Origin: Clostridia bacterium
GTDB lineage: Bacteria; Bacillota; Clostridia; Christensenellales; Borkfalkiaceae
Assembly: GCA_017421905.1 (NCBI GenBank)
Contig: JAFOHH010000005.1
Location: 1-14,713, forward strand
Reading direction: 5' to 3'
Length of the DNA stretch: 14,713 nt
Part shown: positions 7,543 through 14,713 of the stretch, piece by piece
Layout: every line of letters starts with the position of its first letter
Position numbering within the stretch: the first letter of the stretch is position 1
Translations under genes and position numbers: made by a program
The notes under the pieces: model-generated
Seen by the model: the letters and a program-made list of their open reading frames with translations, nothing else
Database searches by the model: none
Told to the model about the DNA's origin: nothing

Positions 7543-7570
7543 ACGGGCGCAGTTTATCGGCTGCGCCCGT
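7543..7570. other. Perfect 10-bp hairpin between fhs and glnS without a U-tract
   Basis: ACGGGCGCAG (7543-7552) pairs with CTGCGCCCGT (7561-7570) around an 8-nt loop. It is followed by ACCCACATAAAAAA, not T residues. It could end or pause transcription, or protect a processed 3' end, but it is not a standard intrinsic terminator. The glnS gene starts 58 nt later and has no obvious promoter of its own. Confidence 0.6.
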
Positions 7571-7628
7571 ACCCACATAAAAAAGGGAAGCGGCTTTACC
7601 CGTTTCCGTTCATGCAAGGAGCAAATTT

Positions 7629-9260
7629 ATGGTAGAAGCAACCAATTTTATCGAAAGCATTATTAACGAAGAGCTAGAATCGGGTAAGGTAACCGCCATT
7701 CAAACGCGTTTTCCGCCCGAACCCAACGGCTATTTGCACGTAGGCCACGCAAAAAGTATGTGCATTAACTTTGGTATCGCTAAAAAATACGGCGGCAAAT
7801 GCAACCTGTTTTTAGACGACACCAACCCCTCCAAGGAAAAAACGGAATTCGTAGAGGCCATTCAAGCGGATATTAAATGGCTGGGCTTTTCCTGGGCGGA
7901 AATTCACTATGCATCCGACTTCTTCGATAAAATTTACGAGCTTGCCGAAAAACTGATTGTAGAAGGCAAGGCGTACGTCAGCGACGAAACGGCAGAGGAA
8001 ATCCGCCAACGCCGCGGCACGCTTACCCAGCCCGGCGAAGAAAGCCCCTACCGTAACCGCTCGGCAGAAGAAAGCTTAACCCTCTTCCGCGAAATGAGAG
8101 AGGGCAAGTATGCCGATGGCGAAAAGGTGCTCCGTGCAAAAATCGATATGGCGTCGCCCAACATCAACATGCGCGACCCCGTTATTTACCGCATTCTCCG
8201 CGCAACCCATCACCGCACGGGGGATAAGTGGTGCATTTATCCCATGTACGATTACGCCCACCCCATTTGCGATGCAATGCAAGGCGTAACGCACTCCCTT
8301 TGCACGCTGGAATTTGAAGACCATCGCCCCTTATATAACTGGGTAACGGAAAACTGCGGCTTTGCACATCCGCCCCGCCAAATCGAATTTGCCCGCCTTA
8401 ACATTACCAACACGCTTATGAGTAAGCGTTACCTTAAAAAGCTGGTAGAAGACGGCGCGGTAGACGGTTGGGACGACCCCCGTATGTCTACCCTTTCGGG
8501 TATCCGTAACCGCGGTATTCCTGCAGAAGCGCTTATCGATTTTTGCGAACGCATCGGCGTATGTAAGGCAAATTCCGAAGTAGAGGCCGGCTATCTCGAA
8601 GCCGTTACGCGCGATTATCTCAATATCCATGCAGACCGCGCTATGGCTGTGGCAAACCCCTTAAAGGTAAAGCTAATTAACGCCAAAGAAGAAACGCTTT
8701 CCTTTGAATACAACCCCAACGAACCGGAAAAGGGCAGCCGCGAAATTTCCTTTAGCGACGAAATTTACATCGATGCAGACGACTTTTCTTTAGACCCTCC
8801 GCCCAAGTATCACCGCTTGAAAAAGGACGGATACGTTCGTTTGAAAAACGCTTATATCATTAAGTACGAGGACGTCGTTTTAGACGAAAACGGCAACCCT
8901 GCAGAGCTCGTTTGCTCGGTAGTAGAGGGTAGCAAAAGCGGCAACGATACCAGCGGCGTAAAATGCAAGGGCGTTATTCAATGGGTAGACGCCAAAACCT
9001 GCGTCGATGCCGAACTGCGCCGTTACAGCTCCTTATTAAAGGACGCCGAATATGCCGGTCAGGACTTTGGCGAACGCTTAAATTACGACTCCGTTTCCGT
9101 AAAACACGGAAAGGCGGAGGCTTATCTTGCTCAAATTCCGCAAGGGGAAAGATTGCAAATTCTCCGTACGGGCTACTATAAAACGGCAAAAACCGAAAAC
9201 GGCGGCTTGCTCCTTTCGGAAATCGTTTCCATGAAGGATAATTTCAACGCAAAAAAATAA
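7629..9260 (+). CDS. glnS: Glutaminyl-tRNA synthetase
   Basis: A class I aminoacyl-tRNA synthetase of 543 residues that attaches glutamine to tRNA-Gln with ATP in the cytosol (about 554 residues in E. coli). The ATP-binding HIGH motif is PEPNGYLHVGHAKS (30-43), and the KMSKS counterpart is LMSKR (263-267). GlnRS-specific stretches separate it from GluRS: DMASPNINMRDPVIYR, YPMYDYAHPICDAMQGVTHS and LCTLEFEDHRPLYNW. The C-terminal third is the two-barrel anticodon-binding region, with no extra domain. The start ATG has AAGGAG (7616-7621) 7 nt upstream. Many Bacillota lack GlnRS and make Gln-tRNA through GluRS plus GatCAB, so its presence is notable, although some Clostridia have it. A strong promoter for the next operon begins 4 nt after the stop. 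Confidence 0.96.
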   Translation: MVEATNFIESIINEELESGKVTAIQTRFPPEPNGYLHVGHAKSMCINFGIAKKYGGKCNLFLDDTNPSKEKTEFVEAIQADIKWLGFSWAEIHYASDFFDKIYELAEKLIVEGKAYVSDETAEEIRQRRGTLTQPGEESPYRNRSAEESLTLFREMREGKYADGEKVLRAKIDMASPNINMRDPVIYRILRATHHRTGDKWCIYPMYDYAHPICDAMQGVTHSLCTLEFEDHRPLYNWVTENCGFAHPPRQIEFARLNITNTLMSKRYLKKLVEDGAVDGWDDPRMSTLSGIRNRGIPAEALIDFCERIGVCKANSEVEAGYLEAVTRDYLNIHADRAMAVANPLKVKLINAKEETLSFEYNPNEPEKGSREISFSDEIYIDADDFSLDPPPKYHRLKKDGYVRLKNAYIIKYEDVVLDENGNPAELVCSVVEGSKSGNDTSGVKCKGVIQWVDAKTCVDAELRRYSSLLKDAEYAGQDFGERLNYDSVSVKHGKAEAYLAQIPQGERLQILRTGYYKTAKTENGGLLLSEIVSMKDNFNAKK

Positions 9261-9264
9261 CTTG

Positions 9265-9293
9265 TTGACAAACTTGAAAATTTGTTTTATAAT
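9265..9293 (+). promoter_or_regulatory. Perfect consensus sigma-A promoter
   Basis: TTGACA (9265-9270), a 17-bp spacer and TATAAT (9288-9293) match the vegetative consensus at every position. It starts 4 nt after the glnS stop and drives the two-gene membrane operon beginning at 9326. Confidence 0.93.
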
Positions 9294-9325
9294 GCGAGTA
9301 TAAAAAGAACAAAAGGGGAAAGATT

Positions 9326-10060
9326 ATGCAAACGTGCCCCAAATGCAATACGCTCTGCGAGGACGGAAAACCCTGTCCCGTTTGCGGCGAAATCTTCGTT
9401 CCGGCACAAAGCCTTACCGCCTTTTTAGACGAGCTGCGTCAGGAACGGGAATCGCTCGAGCGCCAAAAAGCGGAGCAATCGGCACAAATATCCTTTGAAC
9501 TGAAAGAACAAAAGTCCGAGGCGGCGCCAACAAGGCCTGTTCGAACCAGCCTTGCAAAGCAAACGCATCCGTGGTGCATGGTGTTTCTTTTTCTGCTTGC
9601 CGCGGCGGCCGTGGCGTGCAGCGTTCTTCCTTGCGTGTACAAAACGGGCGTTTACTGGGTTTCTTCTTTCGAAGAAATTTTACTCTTATTAAAAAACAGC
9701 GGGGCAAAGCCGTTTACCGAGGGCGAGCTGTTTCGCTTTGCCGAAAACTTGCCTGAAAATCTTTGCAAAGGGCAAACGGTGTTCGCTATCGGTATTTGCT
9801 CTTTTACAAGCGTTTTGTCTTGCGCGGTTATGATGGTGGGTTCGTTTTTCACGTATCAATACCGTGTAGGCGTAAAATGGACGCTATTCCCCCTTTGCGT
9901 GCTTGCTATCCTAGCAAACGCCGCAACGCTGGTACTCATTGTAACCACTTACGGACAAAACTATATCGGATACGGCTTAGCGTTACAAACGGCGGTTCTC
10001 GTTGCATTTATCAGCCATCTTTGTGCTATGTATGCGAAACGAAAAAAAGTACAAACTTAA
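9326..10060 (+). CDS. Zinc-ribbon multi-pass membrane protein, function unknown
   Basis: A 244-residue protein. The N-terminus has a zinc-ribbon pair, CPKC (4-7) and CPVCG (17-21), which is expected to bind one zinc ion on the cytosolic side. A charged, Glu/Arg/Gln-rich stretch that is probably a short coiled coil follows at 33-64. Four likely membrane helices are at about 83-104, 150-176, 184-207 and 214-236. Cys is unusually frequent in the membrane part (84, 98, 103, 158, 166, 191, 233). The order zinc ribbon, linker, membrane helices is common in clostridial proteins of unknown role, and I cannot name a family. The start is supported by an AGGGG-type ribosome binding site and by the consensus promoter 33 nt upstream. 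The next gene begins 14 nt after its stop, so the two are co-transcribed. Confidence 0.82.
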   Translation: MQTCPKCNTLCEDGKPCPVCGEIFVPAQSLTAFLDELRQERESLERQKAEQSAQISFELKEQKSEAAPTRPVRTSLAKQTHPWCMVFLFLLAAAAVACSVLPCVYKTGVYWVSSFEEILLLLKNSGAKPFTEGELFRFAENLPENLCKGQTVFAIGICSFTSVLSCAVMMVGSFFTYQYRVGVKWTLFPLCVLAILANAATLVLIVTTYGQNYIGYGLALQTAVLVAFISHLCAMYAKRKKVQT

Positions 10061-10074
10061 TTTTGGAGTAAATT

Positions 10075-10752
10075 ATGGTTTTAGATGTCATCCTCCTCGC
10101 TGCGTTTTTGATCGTGGCGATAGTGGGCGGAGTAAAAGGGTTTAGCAATATTCTTTGCGGACTTTTTACGGCAATCGGCTGTACGGTGGGCGTATCTTTT
10201 TTTACCCCGCAACTGGCAGAATGGCTCGGTGATGGGCTCGGACAATCCATTTCCGAATCGTTTATTCATTCCTTTGCGCAAAAGGAACTGTATGCTACCG
10301 CAATAATTAGTGGAAATCCTGCCGAAACGGCTACGGCTCTTTCTTCTGCGGGTATTTCGCCCTTCCTTGTTAAACTGCTTGCTTCTTTCGTCAATAAAAT
10401 GCTGGCGGGAGAAACGGGAACGGTTGCCGAAATTCTAGGCAAGCTTTGTGGAAAGCTGTGCTGTTATCTGATTGCCGGTCTGCTCATTTTAATTACGGTA
10501 ACCGTATTTTTTATGATGCTTGGTATGTTACTGAAAAAAGCACGCGACTTTAAGGCGTTTCGGTATATCGACGGCTTTATCGGTGTGTTTATCTTAGTTT
10601 CGTTGGTCCTCGCCGTCGTTTGGGTGGCGTTCGCCTTTGTTTCTGCAAACGCAACCTCCGTTATCGGCACGAAAGTCATAGCCTTTATCGAGGATAGCAC
10701 GCTTGCCAAAGCGCTATATCACGCCAACCCCCTTTCCGAAATTTTTTCATAA
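10075..10752 (+). CDS. CvpA-like membrane protein
   Basis: A 225-residue protein with four predicted membrane helices (about 3-20, 24-44, 126-153, 168-190). The N-terminal pattern DVILLAAFLIVAIVGGVKGF, and the late motif FRYIDGFIGVFIL before the last helix, resemble CvpA/colicin V production family proteins. These have a D-x-hydrophobic N-helix followed by K/R-G-F, and a G-x-x-G before the last helix. Known CvpA proteins affect envelope stress and toxin export, and their molecular role is poorly defined. The loop 45-125 between helices 2 and 3 is longer than usual for the family. GGAG (10065-10068) is 6 nt before the ATG, and the gene follows the zinc-ribbon gene at 14 nt. A strong terminator follows immediately. 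Confidence 0.8.
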   Translation: MVLDVILLAAFLIVAIVGGVKGFSNILCGLFTAIGCTVGVSFFTPQLAEWLGDGLGQSISESFIHSFAQKELYATAIISGNPAETATALSSAGISPFLVKLLASFVNKMLAGETGTVAEILGKLCGKLCCYLIAGLLILITVTVFFMMLGMLLKKARDFKAFRYIDGFIGVFILVSLVLAVVWVAFAFVSANATSVIGTKVIAFIEDSTLAKALYHANPLSEIFS

Positions 10753-10760
10753 CCCAAAAT

Positions 10761-10790
10761 AAAAGCACGCCCTCGCGGCGTGCTTTTTTT
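10761..10790. terminator. Bidirectional intrinsic terminator
   Basis: An 11-bp stem pairs AAAAGCACGCC (10761-10771) with GGCGTGCTTTT (10777-10787), followed by T residues to 10790. On the minus strand the same stem is followed by TTTTATTTT. It ends the CvpA-like operon and can also end transcripts of the minus-strand lipoprotein gene. Confidence 0.93.
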
Positions 10791-10820
10791 ATTAATGGCG
10801 AACGGTTTATGCAATTAAAT

Positions 10821-10940
10821 TGCGGCGCACTTTTCAATGTTGCAGCGTGTTCTTATTGCAGCGGCGCACTTTTCAATGTTGCAGCGTGCTTTTAATGCAG
10901 CGGCGCGCTTTTCAATGCTACGACCTGCTTTTCATGTTGC
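10821..10940. repeat. 39-bp tandem repeat, three copies plus degenerate remnant
   Basis: The marker GGCGCAC/GGCGCGC recurs at 10824, 10863 and 10902, exactly 39 bp apart. Each unit contains CTTTTCAATG and a second TGCAGCG box, so it looks like an alternation of about 17-bp and 22-bp half-units. Copies one and two are nearly identical, copy three is more diverged, and a degraded fourth copy continues to about 10975. It fills the 3' flank of the minus-strand lipoprotein gene. Translated on the plus strand it would give a 13-residue repeat, but no ribosome binding site supports a gene. Confidence 0.85.
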
Positions 10941-10971
10941 GCCTGCTGCTCCAAATGCCCTGCATATGTAA

Positions 10972-11679
10972 CTACAGCTTATTTTTCTCCGTTGGCGCGG
11001 CGGAAGGGGATAAAATGCCGTTTGCGTCCTTTACGGCAAGCAGCTTGCCATCTTTCGCGTCGATTAAGGCGGAAAGAGGATCCTTTTCGGGCGGGATAAA
11101 GGAGAAAAACCAATAAATCGTTTCTCCTACCTTGGTAAGCCGTGCGTGGATTTCCCCCTGAAACTTTCCGCGAACAACGTAGCCCGAAAGCTGAACGGAA
11201 AGGGCTTTTACCGCCGTACGTAGCGCACTGTCAAAGGACACGGTTTGGGCAAGGATTAAAGGAATGCGTTGCGACTGCCCGTCGCGGTAAATTACCGCGG
11301 TTACCTCTTTTCCCTCCGGGCATTCGGCGGCAATGGTGGCGGAAAGATAATCGCCCAAAGGGGAAACGGTAAGCTTTTCGCCGTAAGATTCCTCCCCTAC
11401 GAGTAGGGAAAGGGAAAACTCCTCCCCCTCCGACCATTCGCCCCTCGGCACAACCTTAATGCGAAAAAAGGGAATTACCGTACCCACAACGCCGTCTGCA
11501 AGGTAAGGCTGCTCTCTTAATCCTGCGGCGGCAGAAAGGACGTACCCGTCGTTTTCGCCTGCGTATAAGCGGTTTAAATTTTCCGAAACGCGGCTACTGT
11601 AGGCGTTATTTTTACCGCATCCCCAAAGGCAAAATAAGGCAAGAAAGGAAAGAATAAGTGCAAATAGCTTTTTTAACAT
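10972..11679 (-). CDS. Predicted lipoprotein of unknown function
   Basis: A 235-residue exported protein. The signal peptide has KK at positions 3-4, a hydrophobic core and the lipobox LWGC, with Cys21 as the lipidated residue. It should be anchored to the outer face of the cytoplasmic membrane. The mature part is strand-rich. The last third (about 150-225, with ARLTKVGETIYWFFSFIPP and then ALIDAKDGKLLAVKDANG) faintly resembles a PepSY-type unit in its strand pattern and closing IDAKDGKLL motif. That is tentative. GGAG lies 7 nt upstream of the ATG on the minus strand. A possible -10 (TATAAA, 11704-11709) has no good -35. It is divergent from the gene at 11808 and convergent with the CvpA-like operon. 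No enzymatic motif was seen. Confidence 0.85.
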   Translation of the reverse strand: MLKKLFALILSFLALFCLWGCGKNNAYSSRVSENLNRLYAGENDGYVLSAAAGLREQPYLADGVVGTVIPFFRIKVVPRGEWSEGEEFSLSLLVGEESYGEKLTVSPLGDYLSATIAAECPEGKEVTAVIYRDGQSQRIPLILAQTVSFDSALRTAVKALSVQLSGYVVRGKFQGEIHARLTKVGETIYWFFSFIPPEKDPLSALIDAKDGKLLAVKDANGILSPSAAPTEKNKL

Positions 11680-11753
11680 AATTCGCTCCGTTGGTTTTTT
11701 CTATTTATACGGCGACTTTTGCAGAAATATGCCGATAAATTTTAAAAAAGCAG

Positions 11754-11783
11754 TTGCTTTTTTTATGAGAAATGTGCTATAAT
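11754..11783 (+). promoter_or_regulatory. Extended -10 promoter of the membrane-anchored protein gene
   Basis: TTGCTT (11754-11759), an 18-bp spacer and TGCTATAAT (hexamer 11778-11783) are followed by a short leader to the ATG at 11808. It may also supply transcripts to guaB. Confidence 0.75.
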
Positions 11784-11807
11784 AAAAAACAATAACCGAG
11801 GATATGT

Positions 11808-12500
11808 ATGAATAAGTTAATTGCAAAAACCGCTTTCATAACCGCAGTGATACTCGTTGCACTTTCCGTAATATGGATTTCACTTGCAGCGTTGTTCTCG
11901 CCTGCCAAGTTTGCAAAAGCCGCAACGGGGCTGGGAATGTATCGCACGGGGGCTAATTTTCAAGAAATTGCCTATACGCGCCGTCCGAATACGGAAAACC
12001 TCGGCACGCTAATCGATTACGCCGTTGCCGGTAAAAGTACCAAACACCTCGTTAAGTATTGCCCCAAAATAATGGAGGCAAGCGACTACGCTTCTTACTG
12101 CGCTTATCGCGATGGAGCGGTAAACGACGGGGCTATAACGGGTGCGTATGCGCAGTATGTCTGCGGTAGCTACGCCCTTGCTCTTTACCGCACGGAAAAA
12201 AAGGAAGAAGCGCTTTCCGCCATTCGCCTTACCGTAAACGACGCTTATCCTGCCAATAACGCCGTGCAGTATTTGCTGTACGAGGTAATAGAGAGAGAAG
12301 ACGTGCGCGTTGCACAAGACCTGGCGTCATACCTCAATAACCTATATTTGTTTTTAGCGCAAGAATGTCCGCAAACCCCCTCTTCGGAAATGCAGGACAT
12401 CGCTAAAGATCAATGCATTATTTTCACCCTGCTTTTAGAAGAAGATCCCGAAAATATGTATTATATCGATCAAATGCGTTTATGGGTTAGCCGCATTTAA
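11808..12500 (+). CDS. Membrane-anchored helical protein of unknown function
   Basis: A 230-residue protein with one N-terminal membrane helix (about 8-30) that could be an uncleaved signal anchor, so the bulk is probably outside the membrane. Residues 60-230 look mostly helical. The stretch around 118-165 (ending AVQYLLYEVIER) and the later segment 166-215 have the spacing of helical hairpins as in TPR-like repeats, but no TPR consensus is clear. I do not recognise the family. The start has GAGG (11798-11801) 6 nt upstream and its own extended -10 promoter. guaB follows 61 nt after the stop with no terminator between, so read-through into guaB is likely. The link to nucleotide synthesis is position only. 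Confidence 0.82.
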   Translation: MNKLIAKTAFITAVILVALSVIWISLAALFSPAKFAKAATGLGMYRTGANFQEIAYTRRPNTENLGTLIDYAVAGKSTKHLVKYCPKIMEASDYASYCAYRDGAVNDGAITGAYAQYVCGSYALALYRTEKKEEALSAIRLTVNDAYPANNAVQYLLYEVIEREDVRVAQDLASYLNNLYLFLAQECPQTPSSEMQDIAKDQCIIFTLLLEEDPENMYYIDQMRLWVSRI

Positions 12501-12504
12501 TTAA

Positions 12505-14016
<1,512 letters not shown>

Positions 14017-14107
14017 TGTAACGGATTGTCGCACTGCTTGCGGCATCATGATAAAGGCTTAACAAAACTCGTTCATTAAAAGAAATATCGTATACAAAAG
14101 AAGTATC

Positions 14108-14137
14108 GCCCCAAAGGATTCCCTTTGGGGCTTTTTT
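14108..14137 (+). terminator. Intrinsic terminator of guaB
   Basis: A 10-bp stem, GCCCCAAAGG (14108-14117) with CCTTTGGGGC (14122-14131), has an ATTC loop and is followed by six T residues. It lies 91 nt after the guaB stop. Confidence 0.94.
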
Positions 14138-14159
14138 CCGTTGTTTTTACTAATTAAAC

Positions 14160-14189
14160 TTGACAAGTTGTAGGGGTATCTTATATAAT
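14160..14189 (+). promoter_or_regulatory. Strong sigma-A promoter of the last lipoprotein gene
   Basis: Consensus TTGACA (14160-14165) and TATAAT (14184-14189) are separated by 18 bp. The box CTTATATAATA occurs here (14180-14190) and again at 14209-14219, which could be a second start or a binding site. The predicted leader is about 95 nt. Confidence 0.88.
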
Positions 14190-14235
14190 AGTAGCGGTGT
14201 AATATGCCCTTATATAATAAGGATACGCCAAAGAG

Positions 14236-14275
14236 CGAAAAATCGTTCTTAAAAGATGAAAAATCGAATTTTTCG
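14236..14275 (+). promoter_or_regulatory. Leader with two alternative hairpins next to the ribosome binding site
   Basis: CGAAAAAT (14236-14243) and GAAAAAT (14258-14264) can each pair with ATTTTTC(G) at 14268-14275. This arm ends 2 nt before the AAGGAG (14278-14283) of the lipoprotein gene. The nine-base direct repeat GAAAAATCG (14237, 14258) makes the two pairings exclusive. Stems are AT-rich, so stability is limited and a regulatory role is only a suggestion. Confidence 0.35.
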
Positions 14276-14289
14276 ATAAGGAGAAATGT

Positions 14290-14713
14290 ATGAAAAAACT
14301 ATTGACTATTTTAATGTGTTGCAGCCTTTTATTGGGCCTTGCCGCATGTGGTGGCGGAAACCCTGCGCCTTCTGCCACGCCCAGCGTAGAGCAGTCGGTT
14401 GCGCCTTCTACCGCGCCTTCGGCTCAGCCCAGCGAAACCCCTGCGGAAACGGCGTATACCATTATCGTTCTGTATCCCGACGGCACTCCCGCTGTGGGCG
14501 TTATGGTACAAGCCTGCAACGATACCAACTGCTATCCCTTTCTCCCTAACGCAACGGATGCAAACGGCAGCGCAACCAAAACGCTTGCTACCGATAGCAC
14601 TTTAGTTGCAAAGCTGATGGGCGAAGCGCCTGCCGGCTATACGGCAAATGCAGAGGGCTATCCCTTTATAAACGGCGTTGCTACCATTACGCTTACCGAA
14701 GTGCAAACCGTTC
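14290..14713 (+). CDS. Lipoprotein with Cna-B/SpaA-like domain (3' partial)
   Basis: The frame is open for 141 codons to the window end. It starts MKKLLTILMCCSLLLGLAAC, a signal peptide with lipobox LAAC, making Cys20 the lipidated residue. A Ser/Pro/Ala/Thr linker follows at about 24-53 (PSATPSVEQSVAPSTAPSAQ and onward). From residue 55 the pattern YTIIVLYPDGTPAVGVMVQA, a CNDTNC pair, a DANGSATKTL turn and EAPAGYTANAEGY resembles Cna-B/SpaA-type prealbumin-like domains found in Clostridia surface proteins, with two Cys that could form a disulfide. AAGGAG lies 6 nt before the ATG, and a consensus promoter is about 100 nt upstream. It is an envelope protein, probably for display or binding; the function cannot be told from the visible part. 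Confidence 0.88.
   Translation, partial: MKKLLTILMCCSLLLGLAACGGGNPAPSATPSVEQSVAPSTAPSAQPSETPAETAYTIIVLYPDGTPAVGVMVQACNDTNCYPFLPNATDANGSATKTLATDSTLVAKLMGEAPAGYTANAEGYPFINGVATITLTEVQTV

Noticed and set aside
7543..7570. Standard intrinsic terminator after fhs
   Set aside because: The stem is strong, but there is no T-tract after it on the plus strand. It was listed only as a hairpin.
10821..10940. CRISPR array
   Set aside because: Repeats are contiguous and imperfect with no unique spacers, and no cas genes are present.
10820..11116. Plus-strand frame with a 13-residue repeat (RRTFQCCSVFLLQ-type)
   Set aside because: It starts at TTG with no ribosome binding site, and most of its 3' part is antisense to the lipoprotein gene. 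The repeat is explained by a 39-bp DNA period that happens to be a multiple of three.

Overview
The window looks like a chromosomal piece of a low-to-medium GC Bacillota genome, most likely a gut-type Clostridia (Christensenellales-like lineage is a guess). The grounds are strong AGGAGG-type ribosome binding sites, sigma-A promoters of the TTGACA/TATAAT and extended TGnTATAAT kind, intrinsic terminators with U-tracts, lipoproteins with proline/serine/threonine-rich linkers, and a huge Ig-like surface protein. No phage, transposase, CRISPR array, rRNA or tRNA gene was seen.

Layout: (1) 3-3374, the 3' portion of a very large exported metallophosphoesterase with Ig-like and InlB-B-like repeats, a 20-unit tetrapeptide stalk and a Cys-containing C-terminal membrane anchor. 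(2) 3655-4272, an orphan TetR/AcrR regulator, convergent with (3) a PAP2 phosphatase on the minus strand (4392-5249); they share a bidirectional terminator. (4) Divergent from PAP2, a small unknown protein (5409-5717), followed by (5) formate-tetrahydrofolate ligase (5874-7513), split by a one-base deletion, and (6) glutaminyl-tRNA synthetase (7629-9260). (7) A perfect consensus promoter drives a two-gene membrane operon (zinc-ribbon protein and CvpA-like protein, 9326-10752). (8) A bidirectional terminator and a 39-bp tandem repeat separate it from a minus-strand lipoprotein (10972-11679). (9) A divergent membrane-anchored protein of unknown function (11808-12500) is followed by (10) IMP dehydrogenase guaB (12562-14016). 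(11) The window ends inside a lipoprotein with a Cna-B/SpaA-like domain (14290 onward).

Functionally the middle is housekeeping: one-carbon metabolism (fhs), glutaminyl-tRNA charging (glnS) and guanine nucleotide synthesis (guaB). The flanks and gaps hold envelope proteins: the surface phosphoesterase, PAP2, CvpA-like protein and lipoproteins. I see no convincing multi-gene novel system. The points most worth a second look are the fhs frameshift, the non-LPXTG C-terminal anchor, the 39-bp repeat array beside a terminator, and the structured leaders before fhs and the last lipoprotein.
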